A stretch of 64,000 nucleotides of DNA, taken from contig JAKTNV010000020.1 in assembly GCA_022747635.1 (NCBI GenBank), positions 1,114,001 through 1,178,000 on the forward strand, given 5' to 3'. This document shows, one piece after another, positions 43,657 to 53,776 of this stretch. Source of the stretch: Hetaerina americana (lineage: Eukaryota > Arthropoda > Insecta > Odonata > Calopterygidae). The stretch's first letter is position 1. The number at the start of each line of letters is the position of its first letter. The notes below the pieces were generated by a model. The model was not told where the DNA came from. It saw nothing but the letters and a program-made list of their open reading frames with translations, and searched no databases. Position numbers and translations under genes: made by a program.

Positions 43657-43670
43657 ATAGATCCAATATG
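43657..43670. repeat. Left target-site duplication of the Penelope array
   Basis: ATAGATCCAATATG, identical to 53763-53776. The uninterrupted LINE-A1 at 12.87 kb has the same site once (with G for the A at position 5). Confidence 0.85.
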
Positions 43671-43714
43671 AAGAATTCTGCATGTCCGGGTTTTCACCGC
43701 GTTGTTGTTTGAAG

Positions 43715-43759
43715 CCGACAACAGTTTCGCCGAAGTTTCATCCGGCGTCTTCAGGTCGA
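43715..43759 (-). ncRNA. Hammerhead-ribozyme-like motif, P1
   Basis: In sense: stem I strand TCGAC, core CTGAAGA, stem II GCCGGA/TTCGGC with a short loop, core GAAA, a minimal stem III (AC-T-GT), T at the cleavage position, then GTCGG pairing back with TCGAC. One unpaired C lies between CTGAAGA and stem II. The CTGA contains the ORF stop codon. Confidence 0.6.
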
Positions 43760-46203
43760 AGATGAGGGACTCAGATTTTGGCCGTCCTTATATAGGTGGT
43801 CCCGTCCAAGTGCTGCTCTCTGATTGGTCCTTTTTCGGAGGACTCTCTTCCACGCGTTGTGGAGATGGTAGCCTTCATCTCTATTGAAATTCGCCGGGTG
43901 TTTGGCTATCTCAATAGCTTCTCTGATTAGGCGTGGGTAATATCTACTTTCTTTACTTATGATTGTAGCGTCATGGAATAGAATATCATGGCCGGGTTCA
44001 CTCCATTTATGCTCGGAGATGGCCGAGAGGTGAAACTGTTTGTTCGTAGTAGCCCGGAGGTGTTCTTTCATCCGAACTTTCATAGCTCGGCATGTTTCCC
44101 CGATGTAGGCTTTCCCACATGAACACGGTACTTGATAGACCCCTTCGTATAGGTCTTTCGAGATTTTGTCCTTCGGTCCGGGGAGCGCGTCCGCTATTTT
44201 CTTGGTGCAGTTGAATCTTGTCACCACGTCGTGCTTTTTAAGGATTCTGGCTATCTTCTCGGATGTTCCGGATACGAAGGGGATAGTCGCGTATGCCTTT
44301 GGGTCCGGTTCCGTCTGCTTGATTGACTTGTCAGAATCTCGTCTTCGCCTTTCTTCCCTGGCGGTCCTTTTTAGGACCATATCGTTCCGATAGCCGTTTT
44401 GTTTTAGTGCTCTCAGGAGATGTTTCTTTTCAGTCAGCAAAGAATCGGCGTCAGAGATTTCATACGCTCTGTGAACTAGTGTGTCCACCAAAGATGTCTT
44501 TTGGAGCGGATGGTGGTGAGAGGTTGCGTTTAGATAACGGTCGGTGTGCGTCTTCTTTCTGTAAACAGCATGTCCCAGCTTCCCACAACTCTTCTTTTTG
44601 ACTAAGACGTCCAGGAAAGGTAGTTGGTTGTCCTTTTCTACTTCCATCGTAATTTGATGGAATGATGTTGTGAGTTGAGAAATTGAAGAAATTTCTGAAG
44701 TTCTGTTGCGCCGTGCTGCCAGATGACGAAAGTATCATCCACATATCTTAACCACATCCTAGGTTTTTTCTCGTACTGATTAAGGATCTTTTCTTCAAAA
44801 TGCTCCATGAACAGGTTAGCCACTACCGGAGACAGCGGCGAACCCATGGCTACACCCTCTGTCTGCTCGTAGAATTCTTCGTTCCACAAAAAATAAGCAT
44901 TCGTGAGGCAATGCTCCACCAGTGTGGGGAAGTCTTCCGGAATGCCGTTGGTGGTTAGGCCTCTGATGATCTCCACCGATTCCTTAATCGGGATGTTAGT
45001 GAACAGTGAAACAACATCGAAGCTCACCAATAATTCGTTGCTGTCCATTGTGATCTTTTTCAGGATGTCGATGAAATGCCCGGAGTTTTTTACGAATGAC
45101 GATGTTTTTCCGACGTAGAACTGTAGAGATTGGGCCAGGTATTTCGCCAGTCCGTATGTTGGAGCATCGATCTGGCTGACTATAGGTCGGAGTGGTATCC
45201 CCTCCTTATGTATTTTCGGCAGTCCGTATAATCTGGGTGGTTTGGGAGCCGAAGAAAATAGTCCACGTTGTTCTTCCATCGGAATGAGGGATTTCTTTAT
45301 TAGAGCTCTGGTGTTTCGCTCTATTTTTGCTGTCGGGTCGGTCTTGAGTTTCTTATACGTCCCGTCTTGGAGAAGTTCCGTAATTTTGCTCCGGTAGTCC
45401 TCTTTGTTGATTACCACAGTTGCATTCCCTTTGTCTGCAGGTATTATGAGAATGCTCTCATTTTCTTGCAGGTTCCTCAGAGCTCGTCTTTCGGCAGTTG
45501 TGATATTAGACTTAGGTGGTCTAGCGTTGCGTAGAATGAGTGCTACTTCTTCCCTTATCTCATCAGCGTCTCCCTTGGGAAGCTTTCGGATGGCCGACTC
45601 GATCCCAGTTATAATCTTCTCCCTCGGTATCACGGTAGGAGCAATGGCGAAGTTTGGGCCCTTGGATAGGACCGCAGTGCAAGCGTCATCTAAGGTCAGA
45701 TTCGTTAGGTTAACAACCGCACGGCCCTTTTCAGGACCATCAACTGGGTGTTGCCTCGAGTTCAGCTTTTTAAATTTCTTGATTTGGGTATCCCGGGTTG
45801 ACGCCTGGGCAGTGCGGGAAGAGTCGTAAGTTATTCTTTCGATTTTGTCCCAATCAGAGGCGCAGAGAATGTCGCCCAACTCCAGATGAATCGCGAACAA
45901 TTCTTCTGAACAGAGGTGGAGAGCAAGGCGTGTGTGGTGCACCCGCTCTCGAAGTAAGGCCTCACTAGTGCGACGAAAAATTCTTTTTGCTGCCTTGGTT
46001 CTTAGGTGGTGTTTCACTTCAACACAGGTGGGCAGTGTATCCGTGTCCCTGCAGCGTTGGAGGAAGGCCAAGGAAGACAGGAGTCTTCCTTTCTTCTTCC
46101 GCAGCTTCTCAAATCTCCTTATCTTCCTGTGAGTTCCCTCCCCGTAGAGGCGAAGTATATGGCTGCGTAGATTTTCGCGGCGGTGGCTTGAAGAATTCTG
46201 CAT
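43751..46203 (-). pseudogene. Penelope-like RT + GIY-YIG, unit P1, frameshifted
   Basis: Same coding region as P5 but broken by loss of one base in an A run at about 44651-44653 (sense TTT to TT). This splits it into a 521-residue RT part (44638-46203) and a 298-residue linker/endonuclease part (43751-44647). The break falls after the YVDD box, so RT motifs are intact but the endonuclease is out of frame. P1 also has TEGVAMGSPL where the others have TEGAAMGSPL, a change inside RT motif B. The ATG lies inside the terminal repeat, 67 bp after the stop of the next unit. Confidence 0.9.
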
Positions 46204-46234
46204 GTCCGGGTTTTCACCGCGTTGTTGTTTGAAG

Positions 46235-46279
46235 CCGACAACAGTTTCGCCGAAGTTTCATCCGGCGTCTTCAGGTCGA
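46235..46279 (-). ncRNA. Hammerhead-ribozyme-like motif, P2
   Basis: Identical to the P1 motif, displaced by 2520 bp. It lies between the P2 stop and the P1 start. Confidence 0.6.
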
Positions 46280-48723
46280 AGATGAGGGACTCAGATTTTG
46301 GCCGTCCTTATATAGGTGGTCCCGTCCAAGTGCTGCTCTCTGATTGGTCCTTTTTCGGAGGACTCTCTTCCACGCGTTGTGGAGATGGTAGCCTTCATCT
46401 CTATTGAAATTCGCCGGGTGTTTGGCTATCTCAATAGCTTCTCTGATTAGGCGTGGGTAATATCTACTTTCTTTACTTATGATTGTAGCGTCATGGAATA
46501 GAATATCATGGCCGGGTTCACTCCATTTATGCTCGGAGATGGCCGAGAGGTGAAACTGTTTGTTCGTAGTAGCCCGGAGGTGTTCTTTCATCCGAACTTT
46601 CATAGCTCGGCATGTTTCCCCGATGTAGGCTTTCCCACATGAACACGGTACTTGATAGACCCCTTCGTATAGGTCTTTCGAGATTTTGTCCTTCGGTCCG
46701 GGGAGCGCGTCCGCTATTTTCTTGGTGCAGTTGAATCTTGTCACCACGTCGTGCTTTTTAAGGATTCTGGCTATCTTCTCGGATGTTCCGGATACGAAGG
46801 GGATAGTCGCGTATGCCTTTGGGTCCGGTTCCGTCTGCTTGATTGACTTGTCAGAATCTCGTCTTCGCCTTTCTTCCCTGGCGGTCCTTTTTAGGACCAT
46901 ATCGTTCCGATAGCCGTTTTGTTTTAGTGCTCTCAGGAGATGTTTCTTTTCAGTCAGCAAAGAATCGGCGTCAGAGATTTCATACGCTCTGTGAACTAGT
47001 GTGTCCACCAAAGATGTCTTTTGGAGCGGATGGTGGTGAGAGGTTGCGTTTAGATAACGGTCGGTGTGCGTCTTCTTTCTGTAAACAGCATGTCCCAGCT
47101 TCCCACAACTCTTCTTTTTGACTAAGACGTCCAGGAAAGGTAGTTGGTTGTCCTTTTCTACTTCCATCGTAATTTGATGGAATGATGTTGTGAGTTGAGA
47201 AATTGAAGAAATTTCTGAAGTTCTGTTGCGCCGTGCTGCCAGATGACGAAAGTATCATCCACATATCTTAACCACATCCTAGGTTTTTTCTCGTACTGAT
47301 TAAGGATCTTTTCTTCAAAATGCTCCATGAACAGGTTAGCCACTACCGGAGACAGCGGCGAACCCATGGCTGCACCCTCTGTCTGCTCGTAGAATTCTTC
47401 GTTCCACAAAAAATAAGCATTCGTGAGGCAATGCTCCACCAGTGTGGGGAAGTCTTCCGGAATGCCGTTGGTGGTTAGGCCTCTGATGATCTCCACCGAT
47501 TCCTTAATCGGGATGTTAGTGAACAGTGAAACAACATCGAAGCTCACCAATAATTCGTTGCTGTCCATTGTGATCTTTTTCAGGATGTCGATGAAATGCC
47601 CGGAGTTTTTTACGAATGACGATGTTTTTCCGACGTAGAACTGTAGAGATTGGGCCAGGTATTTCGCCAGTCCGTATGTTGGAGCATCGATCTGGCTGAC
47701 TATAGGTCGGAGTGGTATCCCCTCCTTATGTATTTTCGGCAGTCCGTATAATCTGGGTGGTTTGGGAGCCGAAGAAAATAGTCCACGTTGTTCTTCCATC
47801 GGAATGAGGGATTTCTTTATTAGAGCTCTGGTGTTTCGCTCTATTTTTGCTGTCGGGTCGGTCTTGAGTTTCTTATACGTCCCGTCTTGGAGAAGTTCCG
47901 TAATTTTGCTCCGGTAGTCCTCTTTGTTGATTACCACAGTTGCATTCCCTTTGTCTGCAGGTATTATGAGAATGCTCTCATTTTCTTGCAGGTTCCTCAG
48001 AGCTCGTCTTTCGGCAGTTGTGATATTAGACTTAGGTGGTCTAGCGTTGCGTAGAATGAGTGCTACTTCTTCCCTTATCTCATCAGCGTCTCCCTTGGGA
48101 AGCTTTCGGATGGCCGACTCGATCCCAGTTATAATCTTCTCCCTCGGTATCACGGTAGGAGCAATGGCGAAGTTTGGGCCCTTGGATAGGACCGCAGTGC
48201 AAGCGTCATCTAAGGTCAGATTCGTTAGGTTAACAACCGCACGGCCCTTTTCAGGACCATCAACTGGGTGTTGCCTCGAGTTCAGCTTTTTAAATTTCTT
48301 GATTTGGGTATCCCGGGTTGACGCCTGGGCAGTGCGGGAAGAGTCGTAAGTTATTCTTTCGATTTTGTCCCAATCAGAGGCGCAGAGAATGTCGCCCAAC
48401 TCCAGATGAATCGCGAACAATTCTTCTGAACAGAGGTGGAGAGCAAGGCGTGTGTGGTGCACCCGCTCTCGAAGTAAGGCCTCACTAGTGCGACGAAAAA
48501 TTCTTTTTGCTGCCTTGGTTCTTAGGTGGTGTTTCACTTCAACACAGGTGGGCAGTGTATCCGTGTCCCTGCAGCGTTGGAGGAAGGCCAAGGAAGACAG
48601 GAGTCTTCCTTTCTTCTTCCGCAGCTTCTCAAATCTCCTTATCTTCCTGTGAGTTCCCTCCCCGTAGAGGCGAAGTATATGGCTGCGTAGATTTTCGCGG
48701 CGGTGGCTTGAAGAATTCTGCAT
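46271..48723 (-). pseudogene. Penelope-like RT + GIY-YIG, unit P2, frameshifted
   Basis: Carries the same single-base deletion as P1 (about 47171-47173), giving 521-residue (47158-48723) and 298-residue (46271-47167) frames. RT motif B is the normal GAAMGSPLSPVVANLF. The shared lesion in two exactly tandem units, absent from P3 and P5, indicates that one was copied from the other after the mutation, by tandem duplication or template reuse. Otherwise I see no difference from P5 in the stretches I compared. Confidence 0.9.
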
Positions 48724-48754
48724 GTCCGGGTTTTCACCGCGTTGTTGTTTGAAG

Positions 48755-48799
48755 CCGACAACAGTTTCGCCGAAGTTTCATCCGGCGTCTTCAGGTCGA
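48755..48799 (-). ncRNA. Hammerhead-ribozyme-like motif, P3
   Basis: Same motif, a further 2520 bp along, at the P3 stop codon. Confidence 0.6.
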
Positions 48800-50494
48800 A
48801 GATGAGGGACTCAGATTTTGGCCGTCCTTATATAGGTGGTCCCGTCCAAGTGCTGCTCTCTGATTGGTCCTTTTTCGGAGGACTCTCTTCCACGCGTTGT
48901 GGAGATGGTAGCCTTCATCTCTATTGAAATTCGCCGGGTGTTTGGCTATCTCAATAGCTTCTCTGATTAGGCGTGGGTAATATCTACTTTCTTTACTTAT
49001 GATTGTAGCGTCATGGAATAGAATATCATGGCCGGGTTCACTCCATTTATGCTCGGAGATGGCCGAGAGGTGAAACTGTTTGTTCGTAGTAGCCCGGAGG
49101 TGTTCTTTCATCCGAACTTTCATAGCTCGGCATGTTTCCCCGATGTAGGCTTTCCCACATGAACACGGTACTTGATAGACCCCTTCGTATAGGTCTTTCG
49201 AGATTTTGTCCTTCGGTCCGGGGAGCGCGTCCGCTATTTTCTTGGTGCAGTTGAATCTTGTCACCACGTCGTGCTTTTTAAGGATTCTGGCTATCTTCTC
49301 GGATGTTCCGGATACGAAGGGGATAGTCGCGTATGCCTTTGGGTCCGGTTCCGTCTGCTTGATTGACTTGTCAGAATCTCGTCTTCGCCTTTCTTCCCTG
49401 GCGGTCCTTTTTAGGACCATATCGTTCCGATAGCCGTTTTGTTTTAGTGCTCTCAGGAGATGTTTCTTTTCAGTCAGCAAAGAATCGGCGTCAGAGATTT
49501 CATACGCTCTGTGAACTAGTGTGTCCACCAAAGATGTCTTTTGGAGCGGATGGTGGTGAGAGGTTGCGTTTAGATAACGGTCGGTGTGCGTCTTCTTTCT
49601 GTAAACAGCATGTCCCAGCTTCCCACAACTCTTCTTTTTGACTAAGACGTCCAGGAAAGGTAGTTGGTTGTCCTTTTCTACTTCCATCGTAAATTTGATG
49701 GAATGATGTTGTGAGTTGAGAAATTGAAGAAATTTCTGAAGTTCTGTTGCGCCGTGCTGCCAGATGACGAAAGTATCATCCACATATCTTAACCACATCC
49801 TAGGTTTTTTCTCGTACTGATTAAGGATCTTTTCTTCAAAATGCTCCATGAACAGGTTAGCCACTACCGGAGACAGCGGCGAACCCATGGCTGCACCCTC
49901 TGTCTGCTCGTAGAATTCTTCGTTCCACAAAAAATAAGCATTCGTGAGGCAATGCTCCACCAGTGTGGGGAAGTCTTCCGGAATGCCGTTGGTGGTTAGG
50001 CCTCTGATGATCTCCACCGATTCCTTAATCGGGATGTTAGTGAACAGTGAAACAACATCGAAGCTCACCAATAATTCGTTGCTGTCCATTGTGATCTTTT
50101 TCAGGATGTCGATGAAATGCCCGGAGTTTTTTACGAATGACGATGTTTTTCCGACGTAGAACTGTAGAGATTGGGCCAGGTATTTCGCCAGTCCGTATGT
50201 TGGAGCATCGATCTGGCTGACTATAGGTCGGAGTGGTATCCCCTCCTTATGTATTTTCGGCAGTCCGTATAATCTGGGTGGTTTGGGAGCCGAAGAAAAT
50301 AGTCCACGTTGTTCTTCCATCGGAATGAGGGATTTCTTTATTAGAGCTCTGGTGTTTCGCTCTATTTTTGCTGTCGGGTCGGTCTTGAGTTTCTTATACG
50401 TCCCGTCTTGGAGAAGTTCCGTAATTTTGCTCCGGTAGTCCTCTTTGTTGATTACCACAGTTGCATTCCCTTTGTCTGCAGGTATTATGAGAAT
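48791..50494 (-). pseudogene. Penelope-like unit P3, 5'-truncated, frame intact
   Basis: Antisense coding sequence from ILIIPADKGNATVV (residue about 250 of the full protein) to the natural stop. The A run damaged in P1 and P2 is intact here (ATCGTAAATTTG), so RT motifs A, B and YVDD and the GIY-YIG domain share one frame. The N-terminal roughly 250 residues are missing. The open frame extends to 50557 only because it reads antisense through the start of P4, giving a meaningless chimeric N-terminus. The junction to P4 is at 50494/50495. Confidence 0.9.
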
Positions 50495-51129
50495 ACGATA
50501 TGGTCCTAAAAAGGACCGCCAGGGAAGAAAGGCGAAGACGAGATTCTGACAAGTCAATCAAGCAGACGGAACCGGACCCAAAGGCATACGCGACTATCCC
50601 CTTCGTATCCGGAACATCCGAGAAGATAGCCAGAATCCTTAAAAAGCACGACGTGGTGACAAGATTCAACTGCACCAAGAAAATAGCGGACGCGCTCCCC
50701 GGACCGAAGGACAAAATCTCGAAAGACCTATACGAAGGGGTCTATCAAGTACCGTGTTCATGTGGGAAAGCCTACATCGGGGAAACATGCCGAGCTATGA
50801 AAGTTCGGATGAAAGAACACCTCCGGGCTACTACGAACAAACAGTTTCACCTCTCGGCCATCTCCGAGCATAAATGGAGTGAACCCGGCCATGATATTCT
50901 ATTCCATGACGCTACAATCATAAGTAAAGAAAGTAGATATTACCCACGCCTAATCAGAGAAGCTATTGAGATAGCCAAACACCCGGCGAATTTCAATAGA
51001 GATGAAGGCTACCATCTCCACAACGCGTGGAAGAGAGTCCTCCGAAAAAGGACCAATCAGAGAGCAGCACTTGGACGGGACCACCTATATAAGGACGGCC
51101 AAAATCTGAGTCCCTCATCTTCGACCTGA
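50495..51129 (+). pseudogene. Penelope-like unit P4, endonuclease end only
   Basis: Sense sequence from the codon before MVLKRTAREERRRRDSDKSI to the stop: linker plus the complete GIY-YIG domain (GVYQVPCSCGKAYIGET and following). It lacks all of the RT. It is joined head-to-head with P3 on the left and head-to-tail with P5 on the right through a shared terminal repeat. Confidence 0.9.
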
Positions 51130-51165
51130 AGACGCCGGATGAAACTTCGGCGAAACTGTTGTCGG
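51121..51165 (+). ncRNA. Hammerhead-ribozyme-like motif, P4/P5 boundary
   Basis: Sense-strand copy: TCGAC, CTGAAGA, stem II, GAAA, CTGTT, GTCGG. Predicted cleavage after CTGTT would leave a 5' end about 40 nt upstream of the P5 ATG. Confidence 0.6.
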
Positions 51166-51196
51166 CTTCAAACAACAACGCGGTGAAAACCCGGAC

Positions 51197-53650
51197 ATGC
51201 AGAATTCTTCAAGCCACCGCCGCGAAAATCTACGCAGCCATATACTTCGCCTCTACGGGGAGGGAACTCACAGGAAGATAAGGAGATTTGAGAAGCTGCG
51301 GAAGAAGAAAGGAAGACTCCTGTCTTCCTTGGCCTTCCTCCAACGCTGCAGGGACACGGATACACTGCCCACCTGTGTTGAAGTGAAACACCACCTAAGA
51401 ACCAAGGCAGCAAAAAGAATTTTTCGTCGCACTAGTGAGGCCTTACTTCGAGAGCGGGTGCACCACACACGCCTTGCTCTCCACCTCTGTTCAGAAGAAT
51501 TGTTCGCGATTCATCTGGAGTTGGGCGACATTCTCTGCGCCTCTGATTGGGACAAAATCGAAAGAATAACTTACGACTCTTCCCGCACTGCCCAGGCGTC
51601 AACCCGGGATACCCAAATCAAGAAATTTAAAAAGCTGAACTCGAGGCAACACCCAGTTGATGGTCCTGAAAAGGGCCGTGCGGTTGTTAACCTAACGAAT
51701 CTGACCTTAGATGACGCTTGCACTGCGGTCCTATCCAAGGGCCCAAACTTCGCCATTGCTCCTACCGTGATACCGAGGGAGAAGATTATAACTGGGATCG
51801 AGTCGGCCATCCGAAAGCTTCCCAAGGGAGACGCTGATGAGATAAGGGAAGAAGTAGCACTCATTCTACGCAACGCTAGACCACCTAAGTCTAATATCAC
51901 AACTGCCGAAAGACGAGCTCTGAGGAACCTGCAAGAAAATGAGAGCATTCTCATAATACCTGCAGACAAAGGGAATGCAACTGTGGTAATCAACAAAGAG
52001 GACTACCGGAGCAAAATTACGGAACTTCTCCAAGACGGGACGTATAAGAAACTCAAGACCGACCCGACAGCAAAAATAGAGCGAAACACCAGAGCTCTAA
52101 TAAAGAAATCCCTCATTCCGATGGAAGAACAACGTGGACTATTTTCTTCGGCTCCCAAACCACCCAGATTATACGGACTGCCGAAAATACATAAGGAGGG
52201 GATACCACTCCGACCTATAGTCAGCCAGATCGATGCTCCAACATACGGACTGGCGAAATACCTGGCCCAATCTCTACAGTTCTACGTCGGAAAAACATCG
52301 TCATTCGTAAAAAACTCCGGGCATTTCATCGACATCCTGAAAAAGATCACAATGGACAGCAACGAATTATTGGTGAGCTTCGATGTTGTTTCACTGTTCA
52401 CTAACATCCCGATTAAGGAATCGGTGGAGATCATCAGAGGCCTAACCACCAACGGCATTCCGGAAGACTTCCCCACACTGGTGGAGCATTGCCTCACGAA
52501 TGCTTATTTTTTGTGGAACGAAGAATTCTACGAGCAGACAGAGGGTGCAGCCATGGGTTCGCCGCTGTCTCCGGTAGTGGCTAACCTGTTCATGGAGCAT
52601 TTTGAAGAAAAGATCCTTAATCAGTACGAGAAAAAACCTAGGATGTGGTTAAGATATGTGGATGATACTTTCGTCATCTGGCAGCACGGCGCAACAGAAC
52701 TTCAGAAATTTCTTCAATTTCTCAACTCACAACATCATTCCATCAAATTTACGATGGAAGTAGAAAAGGACAACCAACTACCTTTCCTGGACGTCTTAGT
52801 CAAAAAGAAGAGTTGTGGGAAGCTGGGACATGCTGTTTACAGAAAGAAGACGCACACCGACCGTTATCTAAACGCAACCTCTCACCACCATCCGCTCCAA
52901 AAGACATCTTTGGTGGACACACTAGTTCACAGAGCGTATGAAATCTCTGACGCCGATTCTTTGCTGACTGAAAAGAAACATCTCCTGAGAGCACTAAAAC
53001 AAAACGGCTATCGGAACGATATGGTCCTAAAAAGGACCGCCAGGGAAGAAAGGCGAAGACGAGATTCTGACAAGTCAATCAAGCAGACGGAACCGGACCC
53101 AAAGGCATACGCGACTATCCCCTTCGTATCCGGAACATCCGAGAAGATAGCCAGAATCCTTAAAAAGCACGACGTGGTGACAAGATTCAACTGCACCAAG
53201 AAAATAGCGGACGCGCTCCCCGGACCGAAGGACAAAATCTCGAAAGACCTATACGAAGGGGTCTATCAAGTACCGTGTTCATGTGGGAAAGCCTACATCG
53301 GGGAAACATGCCGAGCTATGAAAGTTCGGATGAAAGAACACCTCCGGGCTACTACGAACAAACAGTTTCACCTCTCGGCCATCTCCGAGCATAAATGGAG
53401 TGAACCCGGCCATGATATTCTATTCCATGACGCTACAATCATAAGTAAAGAAAGTAGATATTACCCACGCCTAATCAGAGAAGCTATTGAGATAGCCAAA
53501 CACCCGGCGAATTTCAATAGAGATGAAGGCTACCATCTCCACAACGCGTGGAAGAGAGTCCTCCGAAAAAGGACCAATCAGAGAGCAGCACTTGGACGGG
53601 ACCACCTATATAAGGACGGCCAAAATCTGAGTCCCTCATCTTCGACCTGA
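51197..53650 (+). CDS. Intact Penelope-like reverse transcriptase with GIY-YIG endonuclease (P5)
   Basis: An 817-residue open frame without a break. The N-terminal 250 residues are basic and helical-looking. The core then follows: PADKGNATVVI (about 255), PRLYGLPKIHK (about 322), motif A SFDVVSLFTNIP (Asp396), motif B GAAMGSPLSPVVANLF (450 on) and the catalytic YVDD (487-490). The C-terminal GIY-YIG domain has GVY at 688-690, a CSC zinc-ligand pair at 694-696, YIG at 700-702 and Arg706, followed by conserved His residues. This is the architecture of EN+ Penelope elements; the enzyme would nick DNA and prime reverse transcription of element RNA. The chosen ATG lies in the terminal repeat. It is potentially active. 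Confidence 0.95.
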   Translation: MQNSSSHRRENLRSHILRLYGEGTHRKIRRFEKLRKKKGRLLSSLAFLQRCRDTDTLPTCVEVKHHLRTKAAKRIFRRTSEALLRERVHHTRLALHLCSEELFAIHLELGDILCASDWDKIERITYDSSRTAQASTRDTQIKKFKKLNSRQHPVDGPEKGRAVVNLTNLTLDDACTAVLSKGPNFAIAPTVIPREKIITGIESAIRKLPKGDADEIREEVALILRNARPPKSNITTAERRALRNLQENESILIIPADKGNATVVINKEDYRSKITELLQDGTYKKLKTDPTAKIERNTRALIKKSLIPMEEQRGLFSSAPKPPRLYGLPKIHKEGIPLRPIVSQIDAPTYGLAKYLAQSLQFYVGKTSSFVKNSGHFIDILKKITMDSNELLVSFDVVSLFTNIPIKESVEIIRGLTTNGIPEDFPTLVEHCLTNAYFLWNEEFYEQTEGAAMGSPLSPVVANLFMEHFEEKILNQYEKKPRMWLRYVDDTFVIWQHGATELQKFLQFLNSQHHSIKFTMEVEKDNQLPFLDVLVKKKSCGKLGHAVYRKKTHTDRYLNATSHHHPLQKTSLVDTLVHRAYEISDADSLLTEKKHLLRALKQNGYRNDMVLKRTAREERRRRDSDKSIKQTEPDPKAYATIPFVSGTSEKIARILKKHDVVTRFNCTKKIADALPGPKDKISKDLYEGVYQVPCSCGKAYIGETCRAMKVRMKEHLRATTNKQFHLSAISEHKWSEPGHDILFHDATIISKESRYYPRLIREAIEIAKHPANFNRDEGYHLHNAWKRVLRKRTNQRAALGRDHLYKDGQNLSPSSST

Positions 53651-53686
53651 AGACGCCGGATGAAACTTCGGCGAAACTGTTGTCGG
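53642..53686 (+). ncRNA. Hammerhead-ribozyme-like motif, P5 3' end
   Basis: Same sequence as the other four. It overlaps the P5 stop codon (acCTGAaga) and begins the 3' terminal repeat. Confidence 0.6.
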
Positions 53687-53762
53687 CTTCAAACAACAAC
53701 GCGGTGAAAACCCGGACATGCAGAATTCTTCAAGCCACCGCCGCGAAAATCTACGCAGCCAT

Positions 53763-53776
53763 ATAGATCCAATATG
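53763..53776. repeat. Right target-site duplication of the Penelope array
   Basis: ATAGATCCAATATG, the partner of 43657-43670. LINE-A1 coding sequence resumes immediately. Confidence 0.85.

Larger units (their letters stand above)
43671..53762. mobile_element. Array of five Penelope-like units inserted as a block
   Basis: 10,092 bp are composed only of Penelope-like sequence: P1 (43671-46190), P2 (46191-48710) and P3 (48711-50494) on the minus strand, then P4 (50495-51129 plus repeat) and P5 (to 53762) on the plus strand. P1 and P2 repeat with an exact 2520-bp period. Adjacent same-strand units share one terminal repeat of about 110 bp (pLTR). Both outer ends are 3' ends of the element. A 14-bp duplication flanks the whole block, which splits the LINE-A1 endonuclease. 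Head-to-tail and inverted partial copies are known for Penelope insertions; five units in one block is unusually elaborate. Confidence 0.9.

Noticed and set aside
50495..50557. N-terminus of the 588-residue frame ending at 48791
   Set aside because: These residues are antisense P4 sequence across the head-to-head junction, not a real start.
43671..53762. CRISPR-like or satellite interpretation of the regular 2520-bp repeats
   Set aside because: The repeats are full protein-coding retroelement units with a TSD, not short spaced repeats.
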